Assembly (NCBI GenBank): GCA_030681195.1
Contig: JAUXXJ010000056.1
Location: forward strand, 60,779 to 124,778
Length of the DNA stretch: 64,000 nucleotides
Origin: Rhodocyclaceae bacterium
Lineage (GTDB): Bacteria; Pseudomonadota; Gammaproteobacteria; Burkholderiales; Rhodocyclaceae
Direction: 5' to 3'
A model generated the notes under the pieces. That model did no database searches, had not been told where the DNA came from, and was given only the letters and a program-made list of their open reading frames with translations. The translations under genes were made by a program, and so were the position numbers. Below, piece after piece: positions 44,601-54,977 of this stretch (position 1 is its first letter; the number at the start of each line of letters is the position of its first letter).

Positions 44601-46304
44601 CAGATCCAGATCAAGATGGCGCAGGGTGCCAAGCCCGGCGAAGGCGGCCAGCTGCCCGGCCACAAGGTTTCCGAGTACATCGGTTTCCTGCGCCACTCGG
44701 TGCCAGGCGTCGGCCTGATCTCGCCGCCGCCGCATCACGACATTTACTCCATCGAGGATCTCGCGCAGCTGATCCACGATCTCAAGAACGCCAACCCGAG
44801 CGCCTCGATTTCCGTCAAGCTGGTTTCGGAGGTTGGTGTCGGCACCGTGGCCGCCGGCGTTTCCAAGGCCAAGGCCGACCACGTGGTGATCGCCGGTTAC
44901 GACGGCGGCACTGGCGCATCACCGCTGTCTTCGATCAAGCATGCCGGCACGCCCTGGGAACTGGGCCTTGCCGAGACACAGCAGACGCTGGTGTTGAACC
45001 GCCTGCGTGGCCGTATTCGCGTGCAGGTCGATGGTCAAATGAAGACCGGTCGCGATGTGGTGGTGGGGGCGCTGCTGGGCGCCGACGAGTTCGGCTTTGC
45101 CACGGCGCCACTGGTCGTCGAAGGCTGCATCATGATGCGCAAGTGCCATCTGAACACTTGTCCGGTGGGTGTCGCGACGCAAGACCCGGTGCTGCGCAAG
45201 CGCTTCTCCGGCCAACCCGAGCATGTCGTCAATTACTTCTTCTTCGTTGCCGAGGAAGCGCGTCTGATCATGGCCGAGATGGGTATTCGCAAGATCGATG
45301 ACCTGATTGGACGATCCGACCTGCTCGACATGAAGAAAGGCATTGCCCATTGGAAGGCGCGTGGCCTCGACTTTTCGCGCATCTTCCACATGACATCAGC
45401 ACCGGCCGAGGTGGCGCGCGCTCATTGCGAAACCCAGAATCACGGCATTGACAAGGCGCTTGATCACCAGTTGATCGCCAAGGCCAAGCCGGCGCTTGAA
45501 CGCGGCGAGAAGGTGGCCTTCGAGTTGCCGGTCAAGAACCGCAACCGCACGGTCGGCACCATGCTGTCGCATGAAGTCGCCAAGCGCTATGGTCATGCCG
45601 GCTTGCCTGACGGTTGCATTCACGTCCGCATGAGCGGCACTGCCGGTCAGAGCTTTGGTGCATTTCTGGCGCGCGGCATCACGCTCGAACTGTCTGGCGA
45701 AGCCAACGACTATGTTGGCAAGGGGCTGTGCGGCGGCAAGATCGTCGTCAAGCCGCAGCACGCTTTCCGTGGCAAGCCCTGTGAGAACATCATCGTTGGC
45801 AATACCGTGCTGTATGGCGCGATAGAGGGCGAGGTATTCTTCCGTGGCGTTGCCGGCGAGCGCTTCTGCGTGCGCAACTCCGGTGCCACCGCCGTCGTCG
45901 AAGGCACGGGTGATCACTGCTGCGAATACATGACGGGGGGGACGGTCGTCGTGCTCGGCCAGACCGGGCGCAACTTCGCCGCCGGCATGTCGGGCGGAAT
46001 CGCCTACGTACTGGATGACGATGCCAGCTTTGTAAAACACTGCAACATGGCCATGGTGACGCTCGAGAAAGTGCTTCCTGCCACCGAACAGCCGGACGAC
46101 GGCACGCGTCATTGCAGCAGCACCGACGAGGGCCTGCTCAAGTCGCTGATCGAAAAGCACCTCGCCGAGACTGGCAGCGAGACGGCGAAGCGCATCCTTG
46201 CCGACTGGGCGAATTTCCGCACCAAGTTCGTCAAGGTATTCCCGAGTGAATATCGCCGCGCACTCAAGGAGCGGGCCGCGAAGCAATTGAAGGAGGCTGC
46301 ATAA
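41676..46304 (+). CDS. gltB: Glutamate synthase (NADPH), large subunit
   Basis: A 1542-residue GOGAT alpha subunit. The class II glutaminase nucleophile is Cys19 after a short propeptide ([12 protein letters not shown]). The central domain is followed by the FMN-binding synthase domain ([38 protein letters not shown]). The 3Fe-4S cysteines are in [17 protein letters not shown], and the C-terminal GXGXG beta-helix closes the protein ([21 protein letters not shown]). A dispersed repeat is in frame as [11 protein letters not shown] in the insertion after [11 protein letters not shown]. It overlaps gltD by one base (TAATG). Confidence 0.97.
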   Translation: MEQPCREGLYDPAYEHDACGVGFVAHIKNKKSHAIVAQGLQILKNLEHRGATGYDPLLGDGAGILIQIPDAFLRAEMTGQGVELPPPGSYGVGMVFLPRNPESRRACEAAIERTIRYEGQVLLGWRDVPVDNRGLAQAARDIEPVIRQVFIGGGEGGVDADALERKLYVIRKEAGHRVQSLKLPDGKMFYVPSLSVRTIVYKGMLLADQVGEYFLDLRDERLDSALAMVHQRFSTNTFPTWDLAHPFRMIAHNGEINTLRGNVNWIRAREHGISSKLLGDDLPKIWPLIYDGQSDSASFDNALELLVMGGYSLAHAMMMLIPEAWAGNPLMDEDRRAFYEYHMALMEPWDGPAAVAFTDGRQIGATLDRNGLRPARYLVTDDDLVVLSSEIGVLPIPDERIVKKWRLQPGKMLLIDLEQGRIIGDDEIKHQLATAKPYRKWIEKSRHFVDEMPEVKSKEKLAAPLLDLQQAFGYTQEDFKFILEPMALNGEEATGSMGNDSPLPVLSSKNKPLFNYFKQLFAQVTNPPIDPIREEIVMSLISLVSPNPNLLGVDETEPTPRLEVRQPILSPADMAKLKQIDKLTNGTFRSFVVDITTPAAAGPAGLADALYQVCVRAERAVGQGYSVIILSDRTVNAERAPIPSLLACSAVHQHLVKTGLRTSCSLIVETGEARETHHFAVLAGYGAESIHPWMVFESLDALAPTLPGKPAAHDCHKRFIKAVGKGLMKIMSKMGISTYQSYCGAQIFEAIGLSSDFVARYFTGTPTKIEGIGLKEVALEALNTHAAAFGDDPVLANTLDIGGEYAFRVRGEEHVWTPDAIAKLQHSTRSGKFDTYKEYAAIINDQTKRHMTLRGLFEIKPAGKSIPLDQVEPASEIVKRFATGAISLGAISTESHTTLAIAMNRIGGKSNTGEGGEDPRRFAKVGAGATVASVIGAAQIERDIPLKEGDSLRSSIKQVASGRFGVTTEYLTNADQIQIKMAQGAKPGEGGQLPGHKVSEYIGFLRHSVPGVGLISPPPHHDIYSIEDLAQLIHDLKNANPSASISVKLVSEVGVGTVAAGVSKAKADHVVIAGYDGGTGASPLSSIKHAGTPWELGLAETQQTLVLNRLRGRIRVQVDGQMKTGRDVVVGALLGADEFGFATAPLVVEGCIMMRKCHLNTCPVGVATQDPVLRKRFSGQPEHVVNYFFFVAEEARLIMAEMGIRKIDDLIGRSDLLDMKKGIAHWKARGLDFSRIFHMTSAPAEVARAHCETQNHGIDKALDHQLIAKAKPALERGEKVAFELPVKNRNRTVGTMLSHEVAKRYGHAGLPDGCIHVRMSGTAGQSFGAFLARGITLELSGEANDYVGKGLCGGKIVVKPQHAFRGKPCENIIVGNTVLYGAIEGEVFFRGVAGERFCVRNSGATAVVEGTGDHCCEYMTGGTVVVLGQTGRNFAAGMSGGIAYVLDDDASFVKHCNMAMVTLEKVLPATEQPDDGTRHCSSTDEGLLKSLIEKHLAETGSETAKRILADWANFRTKFVKVFPSEYRRALKERAAKQLKEAA
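44444..44467 (+). repeat. Dispersed repeat, copy 10 (inside gltB)
   Basis: AAAA, core GTCGGCGCTGGC, triplet GCG, ACGGT. It is read as KVGAGATV inside a family-variable insertion of the synthase domain. Confidence 0.88.
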
Positions 46305-47776
46305 TGGGCAAGCCAACCGGTTTTTTGGAATTCGAACGCCAGTCGGAAGGCTACGAGGTCGTTGAATCGCGGCTTAAGCATTACCGTGAGTTCGTCCCCC
46401 ATCTGGCGGATGACAAGGCCAAGGCACAGGGCGCACGCTGCATGGATTGCGGCATTCCCTTCTGCAACAATGGCTGCCCGGTCAATAACAACATCCCGGA
46501 TTTCAACGATGCGGTGTATCGCGGCAACTGGCGCGAGGCGATCGAAATTCTGCACTCAACCAACAACTTTCCGGAGATGACCGGGCGCATCTGCCCCGCC
46601 CCTTGCGAGGCCGCCTGCACGCTCGGCATCAATGCCGATCCAGTCGGCATCAAGTCACTGGAGCGTGCCATCATTGACAAGGCCGGCGAGAACGGCTGGG
46701 TGCTGCCGCAACCGGCCAAGACCAAGACGGGCAAGAAGGTGGCCATTGTCGGCGCTGGTCCGGCAGGCCTGGCCGCTGCCCAGCAACTGGCGCGCGCTGG
46801 CCATGATGTCACCGTGTTCGAGAAGAATGACCGCGTTGGTGGCCTGCTGCGTTACGGCATTCCCGACTTCAAGCTGGACAAGCGCCTGATCGACTGGCGT
46901 GCCGCCCAGATGCAGGCCGAGGGCGTGAAGTTTGTCACCAAGACCATGGTCGGCACGGACATGCCCATGGGCGTCGTCAATGACGCGACCAAGGTGATTG
47001 CGCCGGCCAAGCTGATGAAGGATTTCGATGCCGTGATTCTGTCGGGCGGTTCGGAAACCCCGCGTGATCTGCCGATTCCTGGCCGCGCGTTGAGTGGTGT
47101 GCATTTTGCGCTGGAGTTCCTCATTCCGCAGAACAAGGAAGTCAATGCCGGCCAGAAGGGCGGAAAAAAGAATTCGATCAATGCCAAGGACCAACATGTT
47201 GTCGTGATCGGCGGCGGCGATACCGGTTCCGACTGCGTGGGCACGTCGAACCGCCATGGTGCGGCAAGCATTACCCAGTTCGAATTGTTGCCGCGTCCGC
47301 CCGAGCAGGAAAACAAGCCACTGGTCTGGCCTTATTGGCCGACGCGCATGCGCACCTCTTCGTCGCATGACGAGGGTTGTTCGCGCGACTGGTCGGTGGC
47401 TACCAAGGAATTCATTGGCGAAAATGGCAAGCTTAAAGCACTGAAGTGCGTTCGCCTCGACTGGAAGGACGGCAAGATGAGCGAAGTGCCGGGCTCCGAG
47501 TTCGAGGTCAAGGCCGATCTCGTCTTCCTCGCCATGGGCTTCACCAATCCCGTTGCCTCGATGCTCGATGCCTTTGGCGTGGCCAAGGACAGTCGCGGCA
47601 ATGCCGCAGCCACGACAGAAGGCACAGGCTGTTACGCCACCAGTGTCGGCAAGGTATTCGCTGCCGGTGACGTACGTCGCGGTCAGTCGCTGGTGGTCTG
47701 GGCGATCCGCGAAGGCCGTCAGTGTGCGCGTGCCGTCGATGAGTTCCTGATGGGAGCCTCTGTCCTACCGCGCTGA
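46304..47776 (+). CDS. gltD: Glutamate synthase, small subunit
   Basis: A 490-residue FAD/NADPH and iron-sulfur subunit that passes electrons to GltB. The N-terminal 4Fe-4S cysteines are in [23 protein letters not shown] and [15 protein letters not shown]. The FAD site is [24 protein letters not shown], the NADPH site is [16 protein letters not shown], and [20 protein letters not shown] closes the FAD fold. The next gene, glmU, begins 3 bp after its stop. Confidence 0.97.
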   Translation: MGKPTGFLEFERQSEGYEVVESRLKHYREFVPHLADDKAKAQGARCMDCGIPFCNNGCPVNNNIPDFNDAVYRGNWREAIEILHSTNNFPEMTGRICPAPCEAACTLGINADPVGIKSLERAIIDKAGENGWVLPQPAKTKTGKKVAIVGAGPAGLAAAQQLARAGHDVTVFEKNDRVGGLLRYGIPDFKLDKRLIDWRAAQMQAEGVKFVTKTMVGTDMPMGVVNDATKVIAPAKLMKDFDAVILSGGSETPRDLPIPGRALSGVHFALEFLIPQNKEVNAGQKGGKKNSINAKDQHVVVIGGGDTGSDCVGTSNRHGAASITQFELLPRPPEQENKPLVWPYWPTRMRTSSSHDEGCSRDWSVATKEFIGENGKLKALKCVRLDWKDGKMSEVPGSEFEVKADLVFLAMGFTNPVASMLDAFGVAKDSRGNAAATTEGTGCYATSVGKVFAAGDVRRGQSLVVWAIREGRQCARAVDEFLMGASVLPR

Positions 47777-47779
47777 GCC

Positions 47780-49096
47780 ATGACGCTCAACGTCATCATT
47801 CTCGCCGCCGGGCAGGGCAAGCGCATGCGCTCTGACCTGCCCAAAGTGCTGCACCCGATTGCCGGCAAGCCGATGCTGGGGCATGTTATCGACACCGCGC
47901 AACAGCTTGGTACGGTCAATATTTGCGTGGTCTATGGCCATGGTGGCGAGCAGGTGCGGGAAGCACTGAGTGCTGCCGATCTGCGCTGGGCCAAGCAGGC
48001 GCCGCAGCTCGGTACGGGCCATGCGGTCCTTCAGGCGATCCCTCTCGCCGTCCCGCCAGCGCCGACTTTGGTGCTGTATGGCGATGTGCCGCTGATTCGG
48101 GCCAGTACGCTGCAGCGCCTCATCGATGCGGCGGGCGAGGACAAGCTGGCACTGCTCACCGCCCACCTCGACGACCCTCACGGCTACGGCCGCATCGTGC
48201 GCCACGATGGCAAGGTCACTTGCATTGTCGAAGAGAAGGATGCCGACGATGCCGAGCGTGCGATCAAGGAAATCAACACCGGCATTCTCGTGGCACCGAC
48301 AGAGGCGCTTGCACGCTGGCTGCCGCAACTCGGCAACCGCAACGCACAGGGCGAGTACTACCTCACCGATATCGTCGCCATGGCGGTGGCCGAAGGCATG
48401 GAGGTTGTGACCGCGCATCCCGATGCCAACTGGGAAACCGATGGCGTCAACAGCAAGGCGCAACTGGCGCGACTCGAACGCATCCACCAGCGCAATGTTG
48501 CCGAGGCGCTGATGGAGCAGGGCGTGACGCTGGCCGACCCGGCGCGCATCGATGTGCGCGGCCAATTAATTTGCGGACGCGATGTATTCATCGACGTCAA
48601 TTGCGTGTTCGAGGGCCGCGTCGAGTTGCAGGACGGTGTGCGCATCAACGCAAACTGTGTGATTCAGGATGCCGTCGTCGGCCCCAAGAGCATCATCGGC
48701 CCGTTCGCGCGCCTGCGGCCAGGCACGGTGCTGGCCGAGGATGTGCACATTGGTAACTTTGTCGAAGTGAAGAACGCTGCTATTGCCGCGCATTCGAAAG
48801 CCAATCATCTGGCCTACATCGGCGATGCGACGGTGGGCAGCCGCGTCAACGTCGGCGCCGGCACGATTACCTGCAACTACGATGGTGCCAACAAGCATCG
48901 CACCATCATCGAGGACGATGTCTTCATCGGCTCCGATACGCAACTCGTCGCCCCGGTGACGGTCGGCAAGGGCGCCACGCTGGGTGCAGGGACGACGCTA
49001 ACCAAGGATGCGCCGCCCGATACCCTCACCGTGTCGCGTGCCAAACAGATATCGCTGGCCGGCTGGAAGCGTCCCGTCAAAGCAAAAAAGGAATAG
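47780..49096 (+). CDS. glmU: Bifunctional UDP-GlcNAc pyrophosphorylase / GlcN-1-P acetyltransferase
   Basis: A 438-residue cytoplasmic enzyme of UDP-GlcNAc synthesis. The uridyltransferase part has [33 protein letters not shown] and LYGDVPLI. The C-terminal left-handed beta-helix has repeated hexapeptides and the acetyltransferase block [14 protein letters not shown]...[13 protein letters not shown]. The dispersed repeat lies here in the opposite orientation and is read as AVPPAPTL just before the LYGDVPLI block. It is somewhat shorter than the E. coli protein (456). glmS follows 4 bp later. Confidence 0.96.
   Translation: MTLNVIILAAGQGKRMRSDLPKVLHPIAGKPMLGHVIDTAQQLGTVNICVVYGHGGEQVREALSAADLRWAKQAPQLGTGHAVLQAIPLAVPPAPTLVLYGDVPLIRASTLQRLIDAAGEDKLALLTAHLDDPHGYGRIVRHDGKVTCIVEEKDADDAERAIKEINTGILVAPTEALARWLPQLGNRNAQGEYYLTDIVAMAVAEGMEVVTAHPDANWETDGVNSKAQLARLERIHQRNVAEALMEQGVTLADPARIDVRGQLICGRDVFIDVNCVFEGRVELQDGVRINANCVIQDAVVGPKSIIGPFARLRPGTVLAEDVHIGNFVEVKNAAIAAHSKANHLAYIGDATVGSRVNVGAGTITCNYDGANKHRTIIEDDVFIGSDTQLVAPVTVGKGATLGAGTTLTKDAPPDTLTVSRAKQISLAGWKRPVKAKKE
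48047..48070 (-). repeat. Dispersed repeat, copy 11 (inside glmU, reversed)
   Basis: Minus-strand reading: CAAA, core GTCGGCGCTGGC, triplet GGG, ACGGC. It is antiparallel to glmU, which reads it as AVPPAPTL. Confidence 0.9.
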
Positions 49097-49100
49097 TAGT

Positions 49101-50930
49101 ATGTGTGGCATCGTCGCAGCGGCAGCCTTAAGCAAAACTGAGCGCAACATCGTCCCGGTACTCGTCGAAGGTTTGCGCAAGCTTGAATACCGTGGCTACG
49201 ATTCGGCCGGCTTGGCCGTGCTCAACCCGGCACTCACACGGCTGCGCAGCGTCGGCCGTGTCGCCGAACTGGCGGCGCAGGCTGAGGGCCAGACGGCGCA
49301 ACTGGGCGTTGCCCACACGCGCTGGGCAACCCACGGCGTGCCTTCGGAGCGCAATGCCCACCCGCACATTTCTGGTGGTCTCGCCGTGGTGCATAACGGC
49401 ATCATCGAGAACTACGCCGAACTCAAGCAGGAACTGCTGGCGGCCGGCTATGCTTTTACCTCCGATACCGACACGGAGGTTATCGCTCACCTGGTGCAGG
49501 AAACGCTGAAGTCGTCCGCTGATTTGTTCGAGGCCGTTCAGCGTGCCACGCGCCGTTTGATTGGGGCCTACGCGATTGCCGTGTTGCGCGAAGGTGAGGA
49601 GCGTGTCGTTGTTGCCCGCCATGGCGCACCGCTGTTGCTGGGCATCGGTGAAGATGGCCACTATGCGGCCTCGGATGCGTCGGCGCTGCTGCAAGTCACG
49701 CGTCGCATGATCTACCTCGAAGAGGGGGATGTGGCCGAGCTTGGTCGTGAGACTTATCGAATTGTCGGCGCTGGCGGGACGGCAGTTACCCGAGAAGTTC
49801 ACGAAAGTACGCTCTCGGCCGATGCCGTCGAGCTGGGTGATTACGCCCACTACATGCAGAAAGAAATCTTCGAGCAGCCGCAGGCGCTGGCGGCCACGCT
49901 GGAGATGATCGGCGGCGCGCAGACTTTCTCGGCCAATCTCTTCGGCGCCACGGCGCCGGAAGTGCTGGCGGGTGTGAAGTCGGTGCTGATCATCGCCTGT
50001 GGCACCAGCTATCACGCTGGGCTGGTGGCGCGTTACTGGATCGAACAGTTGGCCGGCCTGCCGTGTAGCGTCGAAGTGGCCAGCGAATATCGTTACCGCG
50101 TGTCGGTGCCCAATCCGGATCAACTGGTGGTGGCGATTTCGCAATCGGGCGAGACGGCCGATACGCTGGCCTCAATCAAACATGCCAAGTCGCTCGGGAT
50201 GGTCAAGACGCTGGCACTCTGCAATGTTCCCGAATCGGCTATTGTGCGTGAGTGCGCACTGCGCTTCCTGACCCGTGCCGGCCCGGAAATCGGTGTGGCG
50301 TCGACCAAGGCTTTTACCACCCAGCTAGCCGCCCTGTTCCTGCTCGCGGCGACGTTGGCCAAGCAGAACGGCAAGCTGTCGGCCGATCAGGAGTCGGCCT
50401 ATTTGGCCTCGCTGCGCCATTTGCCGGTGGCCTTGCAAAAAGTGCTGGCGCTGGAGCCGGGTATTGTCTCGTGGGCCAAGCGCTTCGCCGACAAGCAGCA
50501 TGCGCTGTTCCTCGGCCGCGGCCACCATTACCCGATCGCGCTTGAGGGCGCGCTCAAGCTCAAGGAAATTTCCTACATCCACGCCGAAGCCTATCCGGCC
50601 GGCGAACTCAAGCACGGGCCGCTGGCACTGGTGGATAAGGACATGCCGGTGATCAGCGTGGCACCGAATGACACGCTGCTGGAAAAGCTCAAATCCAATC
50701 TCAAGGAAGTGGCGGCGCGTGGCGGCGAACTGTATGTCTTTGCCGATGCCGACTCACAGGTGGAAGAAGAGCCGGGTTTGCACATCCTGCGACTGCCCGA
50801 GCACTATGGGGCGCTGTCGCCGGTGCTGCACGTCGTGCCGCTGCAACTGCTGGCTTATCATGCCGCCTTGGTCAAGGGCACCGATGTCGATAAGCCGCGC
50901 AACCTCGCCAAATCAGTCACTGTTGAATAG
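49101..50930 (+). CDS. glmS: Glutamine-fructose-6-phosphate aminotransferase (isomerising)
   Basis: A 609-residue enzyme making glucosamine-6-phosphate for cell-wall precursors. The glutaminase nucleophile is Cys2 (MCGIVAAA), followed by [12 protein letters not shown] and HTRWATHG. Two SIS domains follow ([48 protein letters not shown]), ending [12 protein letters not shown]. The repeat is in frame as [13 protein letters not shown] in the linker of the glutaminase domain. The ATG at 49101 is right after glmU; longer frames run into that gene. Confidence 0.97.
   Translation: MCGIVAAAALSKTERNIVPVLVEGLRKLEYRGYDSAGLAVLNPALTRLRSVGRVAELAAQAEGQTAQLGVAHTRWATHGVPSERNAHPHISGGLAVVHNGIIENYAELKQELLAAGYAFTSDTDTEVIAHLVQETLKSSADLFEAVQRATRRLIGAYAIAVLREGEERVVVARHGAPLLLGIGEDGHYAASDASALLQVTRRMIYLEEGDVAELGRETYRIVGAGGTAVTREVHESTLSADAVELGDYAHYMQKEIFEQPQALAATLEMIGGAQTFSANLFGATAPEVLAGVKSVLIIACGTSYHAGLVARYWIEQLAGLPCSVEVASEYRYRVSVPNPDQLVVAISQSGETADTLASIKHAKSLGMVKTLALCNVPESAIVRECALRFLTRAGPEIGVASTKAFTTQLAALFLLAATLAKQNGKLSADQESAYLASLRHLPVALQKVLALEPGIVSWAKRFADKQHALFLGRGHHYPIALEGALKLKEISYIHAEAYPAGELKHGPLALVDKDMPVISVAPNDTLLEKLKSNLKEVAARGGELYVFADADSQVEEEPGLHILRLPEHYGALSPVLHVVPLQLLAYHAALVKGTDVDKPRNLAKSVTVE
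49760..49783 (+). repeat. Dispersed repeat, copy 12 (inside glmS)
   Basis: AATT in place of the A-run, core GTCGGCGCTGGC, triplet GGG, ACGGC. It is read as IVGAGGTA. Confidence 0.87.
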
Positions 50931-50951
50931 AAAAAACAAGGGAGAACAAGA

Positions 50952-52988
50952 ATGCCGAAATTCCATACCGCCTCCATCCGCGCTGTTGCTCTGGTCGGGC
51001 ATGGCGGGGCTGGCAAGACCACCCTGGCCGAGACGCTGCTGCTACGCGCCGGCGCCATTACGGCGGCGGGCAGTGTCGAAAAGGGCAATACCGTTTGCGA
51101 CTTCGACGTACAGGAAAAGTCGGCGGGTCACTCGCTGCAATCCGCCCTGGTCAATTTCGCCTGGGAAGATATCCATGTACACCTGATCGACACCCCGGGC
51201 TATCCCGATTTCGCAGGGCAGGCGATGGCCGCGCTAGCGGGCGTGGATACGGCGGTGGCCGTGATCAACGCGCAGACCGGCATTGAATTGATGACCGAGC
51301 GCATGATGCGCGCCGCCGCGGCACGTGGCCTCGCGCGCATGATTGTCGTGAACAAGATCGACGCGGATAACGTGGATCTCGCCGGCCTGATGGCCGATAT
51401 CCGCGAGCGTTTTGGCCCGGCCTGCAAGTTTCTCGATCTGCCATCGCCCGACCACAAGCAGGTCGTGGAGGTGCTGGAGCACGACAGCGGCGATGCGGAC
51501 ATTGACACCGTCGCTCATGCTCACCGCGAACTGATCGACCAGCTTGTCGAAGAAGACGAAAGCCTGATGGAGCGCTATCTGGAAGATGGCAAAGACCCGA
51601 CCGCTGGCGAGCTGCACGCCCCCTTCGAAAAGGCGCTGCGCGAAGGCCACCTGATTCCCGTCCTATTCACCTCCGCCAAGACCGGCGCGGGTATCGACGA
51701 ACTGCTGCATGTGCTGGCGACGCTCGCCCCGAATCCCGGCGAGGCCAATGTGCCGCCCTTCATTAAGGACGGCGCAGAATTCCAGCGTGATGCCGATGCA
51801 ACGAAGCATGTTCTTGCACACGTCTTCAAGGTGATTGTCGATCCCTACATGGGCAAGGTCGCCGTGTTCCGCGTGCATCAGGGCACGATCAAAAAGGACT
51901 CGCAACTGTTTGTCGGCGACGGCAAGAGGCCCTTCAAGGTCGGCCACCTGTATCAACTGCAGGGCAAGGAATACATCGAAGTCGACGAACTGCTGCCGGG
52001 CGATCTCGGCGCCATCGCCAAGGTCGAGGAGATCGAGTTCGACGCCGTGCTGCACGATTCGCACGACGAAGACCACATTCATCTCAAGCCGCTCGAGTTC
52101 CCGAAGCCGATGCAGGGTCTCGCCGTCGAGACGCAGAAGAAGGGCGACGAACAGCGCCTCTTCGACATCCTGCGCAAGCTGGAAACGGAAGATCCCTGCT
52201 TCCGCATGGAGCGCCATCCCACCACGCACGAGACCGTGATCTTCGGCCTCGGCGAGATGCACCTGCGTTACAAGCAGGAAAAGATGGCAACGCAATACAA
52301 GCTGGAGCTGACCACCAAGCCGCCACAGATTCCCTATCGCGAGACGATCACCAAGCCGGCCGAAGGCCACTGCCGTCACAAGAAGCAGTCCGGTGGTGCC
52401 GGTCAGTTTGGCGAGGTGTATCTGAAGATCGAGCCGCTCGAACGCGGCGCGGGCTTCGAGTTCGTCGATCACGTCAAGGGCGGCGTGATTCCCGGCGTGT
52501 TCATGCCGGCGGTCGAGAAGGGCGTGTTGCAGGCGCTGGAAGGTGGTGTGGTGGCGGGATTCCCCGTTGAGGATCTGCGCGTGATCGTCTATGACGGCAA
52601 GACCCATCCGGTGGATGGCAAGGAAATCGCCTTTGTCATGGCCGGCAAGAAGGCCACGATTGCGGCGATTCAGGCCGCCAGCGCCGTGGTGCTGGAGCCA
52701 ATCGTCAATATCGAAGTGCATGTGCACGAGGAAAACATGGGCGATGTGGCGGGCGATCTGTCCAGCCGCCGTGGTCATGTCACCGGTACGCCGCCGCGTG
52801 GCCCCGGGCGTGTGGCCGTCGCGGGCGAAGTGCCGCTGGCCGAGATCAATGACTACGCTTCAAGGCTCAAGTCGATGACCGGTGGTCGTGGCAGTTACAA
52901 CATCGAGTTCGCGCGTCATGCGCAAGTGCCGCCAACGGTACAGCAGAAGCTGGCCTCCTCGTTCAAGCTGGCTGAAGACGAAGAGTAA
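50952..52988 (+). CDS. Elongation factor G-like GTPase (EF-G2 type)
   Basis: A 678-residue translational GTPase paralogue. The G domain has G1 GHGGAGKTTLAE, G3 DTPGYPDF and G4 VNKID. Domain II, III and IV/V blocks follow (LFVGDGKRPFKVGHLYQLQGKE, GLGEMHLRY, KKQSGGAGQFGEVYLKIEP, GDLSSRRGHVTG). The G1 motif GHGGAGKTT differs from housekeeping EF-G (AHIDAGKTT). The canonical EF-G is usually in the str operon beside tuf, so this is a second EF-G-like factor whose role in translation is unclear. It follows glmS by 21 bp. Confidence 0.93.
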   Translation: MPKFHTASIRAVALVGHGGAGKTTLAETLLLRAGAITAAGSVEKGNTVCDFDVQEKSAGHSLQSALVNFAWEDIHVHLIDTPGYPDFAGQAMAALAGVDTAVAVINAQTGIELMTERMMRAAAARGLARMIVVNKIDADNVDLAGLMADIRERFGPACKFLDLPSPDHKQVVEVLEHDSGDADIDTVAHAHRELIDQLVEEDESLMERYLEDGKDPTAGELHAPFEKALREGHLIPVLFTSAKTGAGIDELLHVLATLAPNPGEANVPPFIKDGAEFQRDADATKHVLAHVFKVIVDPYMGKVAVFRVHQGTIKKDSQLFVGDGKRPFKVGHLYQLQGKEYIEVDELLPGDLGAIAKVEEIEFDAVLHDSHDEDHIHLKPLEFPKPMQGLAVETQKKGDEQRLFDILRKLETEDPCFRMERHPTTHETVIFGLGEMHLRYKQEKMATQYKLELTTKPPQIPYRETITKPAEGHCRHKKQSGGAGQFGEVYLKIEPLERGAGFEFVDHVKGGVIPGVFMPAVEKGVLQALEGGVVAGFPVEDLRVIVYDGKTHPVDGKEIAFVMAGKKATIAAIQAASAVVLEPIVNIEVHVHEENMGDVAGDLSSRRGHVTGTPPRGPGRVAVAGEVPLAEINDYASRLKSMTGGRGSYNIEFARHAQVPPTVQQKLASSFKLAEDEE

Positions 52989-52994
52989 GCCTGA

Positions 52995-53041
52995 AAAGTC
53001 GGCGCCGCGAGTTTAATGCCGTCTCGCCAGCGCCGACTTTT
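52995..53041. terminator. Bidirectional terminator-like hairpin built from an inverted repeat pair
   Basis: The half repeat AAAGTCGGCGC (about 52996-53006) faces the full copy ending GCGCCGACTTT (53031-53041). The inner GCGAG / CTCGC can extend the stem. It lies between the convergent stops of the EF-G-like gene and the U32 gene, and A- and T-runs at both ends allow termination in both directions. Confidence 0.7.
53019..53041 (-). repeat. Dispersed repeat, copy 13 (intergenic, part of hairpin)
   Basis: Minus-strand reading: A-run, core GTCGGCGCTGGC, triplet GAG, ACGGC. A partial inverted copy of its A-rich/core half lies 13 bp to the left. Confidence 0.9.
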
Positions 53042-54954
53042 CATCCCGGTGGCGGGCTGGCCAGGATGTGCGGCTTGATTCGCCCCACCACGTGCATTTC
53101 GCAGGCACGACAATCGAACGTCAGCGTCAGTCGTTCGTTGCCGTTCACCAGCGTCATCGGTTCCGCGCGTACCTGACCTTGCACGCCGGTGATGCCCTTG
53201 GCCTGATGCGGGCAAAGGTTGAAGGCGTGGCGCAGGCAATGCTTGGTGATCATCAGCGGCACATCGCCTTTTTCCTGATGCGCTTCGTAAGCGGCCGCAA
53301 TCAGTTGTACGCCATGTTTCGCATAGAAGCGCCGCGCGGCGCTGTTGTACACGTTGGCCAGAAAACTGAGTGCTGCTTCCGGATAGACGCTGGGTGGTTC
53401 GACGGCGGGGCGTCGTTGCAGCCGCACATGGGCACTGCGGCGGACGGCTTCAAGCGCCGCAATCGCATCGCGCCGCAATGCGTTGGTGGCCGAGTTGGGA
53501 ATGAACCAGGGCTGCGTCCAGTCGATGCGGCAATCGCGCAATAAAAAGTCGGTGCTGCCGAGACGGCGAAGCTGTTGCTCTAGCAGCGTGGCGGCTTGTT
53601 CCGGTTGTTTGGCCGGCTGTTTTTCAATCGCCGCAGTCGCCGAGGCGGCAAGGCCGTCGCTGTCGGTGAGCGTGAGCGCAAAACCCTCCGCAGTTTCCGT
53701 GAGCAAGGCATCGACGGGAATACGCCGCTCGGCAGAATCTTTCGTCAGTGATTGCTCCCAGGCCTGATCGCGATTGCGATTGATGTAAAGCCCGGGGTGC
53801 AGGCCGGCGAGTTGGCCGACCGGATCGTTCGGCCAGATGCGCCACTGGCCCGCATTGAGGCGCTCGACGCGGTTGGCCTGCGTGCCGATGGCCTGACGCT
53901 TGTGCAGCCAGGAGATGCCATCGCCATTCGCCAAACTCTCCTGTGTCGCAATGGTGAAGCTGTCGGCCGCGACTTCGGTGACCTTGCCCACTGGCAGGCC
54001 GACAAAGGCGGGCGTATCAAAGGCGGCGATGTGCTTGGGATCGGCGCTGCGCCCGTGGGTGAAATAGTCGGTCGCACCGCGATGGAAAGTCTTGTCCGGA
54101 TTTGGCGCGAATTTGAGCGTGACCTTGCCGCTTGAGGCCGGTGCAAGTTCAGGGTGCTGCTCGAAAATCACATCAAGCAATTGCCGGTAGTGGCCGGTGA
54201 TGTTCTTGACGTAGCCCGCGTCCTTGTAGCGCCCTTCTATCTTGAAGCTCTGCACGCCGGCCTTGATCAGTGGCAGCAGGTTGGCGCTCTGGTTGTTGTC
54301 TTTCACCGAGAGCAGATGTTTCTCGAAAGCGACCACGCGGCCCTGATTGTCCTGCAGCGTATAGGGAAGGCGACAAGCCTGCGAGCAGTCACCACGATTG
54401 GCGCTGCGGCCGGTCTGGGCGTGGCTGATGTAGCACAGCCCGGAAAACGCCACGCACAGCGCGCCGTGAATGAAATGCTCGACGATCACCTCAGCGGGCA
54501 ACGCAGCGCGTACCGCAGCGATTTCCGAGAGCGAAAGTTCGCGCGCCAGCACCAGTTGCGAGAAACCGCAGTCGGCGAGAAAGCGTGCTTTCTCGGGCGT
54601 GCGAATATCGCATTGCGTTGAGGCGTGCAGGTCGATCGGTGGCAGATCGAGTTCGAGCAGACCCATGTCCTGCACGATCAGCGCGTCGACGCCGGCATTC
54701 CAGCATTGTTGTGCCACGCGCCGTGCCGGTTCGAGTTCGGCATCGGCGAGGATGGTGTTGAGCGTGACGTAGATGCGGGCGTGAAAGCGTTGTGCAAACT
54801 CAACCAGCGCCGCGATGTCGCGCAGGTCGTTGCTGGCCTTGTCGCGTGCGCCGAAGGCGGGGCCGCCGATATAGACCGCATCGGCGCCATGCAGGATGGC
54901 CTGTCGGCCGATCTCGGCGGTCTTGGCGGGGGAGAGCAGTTCGATGCGTTTCAT
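53041..54954 (-). CDS. rlhA: U32-family protein, RlhA-like 23S rRNA hydroxylation factor
   Basis: A 637-residue U32 'peptidase' family member. The N-terminus is RIELLSPAKTAEIGRQAILHGADAVYIGG; VIVEHFIHGALCVAFSGLCYIS and RGDCSQACRLPY hold the conserved cysteines likely to bind an iron-sulfur cluster. The length and C-terminal region match YdcP/RlhA (653 residues in E. coli), which is needed for 5-hydroxycytidine at C2501 of 23S rRNA. Assignment to RlhA rather than another U32 paralogue rests on length and layout. A degenerate repeat copy is inside (53544-53567). Confidence 0.85.
   Translation of the reverse strand: MKRIELLSPAKTAEIGRQAILHGADAVYIGGPAFGARDKASNDLRDIAALVEFAQRFHARIYVTLNTILADAELEPARRVAQQCWNAGVDALIVQDMGLLELDLPPIDLHASTQCDIRTPEKARFLADCGFSQLVLARELSLSEIAAVRAALPAEVIVEHFIHGALCVAFSGLCYISHAQTGRSANRGDCSQACRLPYTLQDNQGRVVAFEKHLLSVKDNNQSANLLPLIKAGVQSFKIEGRYKDAGYVKNITGHYRQLLDVIFEQHPELAPASSGKVTLKFAPNPDKTFHRGATDYFTHGRSADPKHIAAFDTPAFVGLPVGKVTEVAADSFTIATQESLANGDGISWLHKRQAIGTQANRVERLNAGQWRIWPNDPVGQLAGLHPGLYINRNRDQAWEQSLTKDSAERRIPVDALLTETAEGFALTLTDSDGLAASATAAIEKQPAKQPEQAATLLEQQLRRLGSTDFLLRDCRIDWTQPWFIPNSATNALRRDAIAALEAVRRSAHVRLQRRPAVEPPSVYPEAALSFLANVYNSAARRFYAKHGVQLIAAAYEAHQEKGDVPLMITKHCLRHAFNLCPHQAKGITGVQGQVRAEPMTLVNGNERLTLTFDCRACEMHVVGRIKPHILASPPPG
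53544..53567 (+). repeat. Dispersed repeat, degenerate copy 17 (inside rlhA-like gene)
   Basis: AAAA, core variant GTCGGTGCTGCC (two changes), triplet GAG, ACGGC. It is antiparallel to the gene, which reads it as RLGSTDFL. Confidence 0.65.
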
Positions 54955-54977
54955 GGCGGCGATGATATAACGCGCAG

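Noticed and set aside
46747..46770. Match to 11 of 12 bases of the repeat core inside gltD
   Set aside because: It encodes the invariant GAGPAG nucleotide-binding motif of GltD and lacks the ACGGC tail, so protein constraint explains it.
51114..51137. AAAAGTCGGCGGG resembling a repeat start in the EF-G-like gene
   Set aside because: Only the first seven core bases match and no tail follows.
53016..53027. ATGCCGTCT, part of the Neisseria 12-mer uptake sequence
   Set aside because: The last bases (GAA) do not match, and the string occurs only where the local repeat tail GCCGTC happens to follow AAT.
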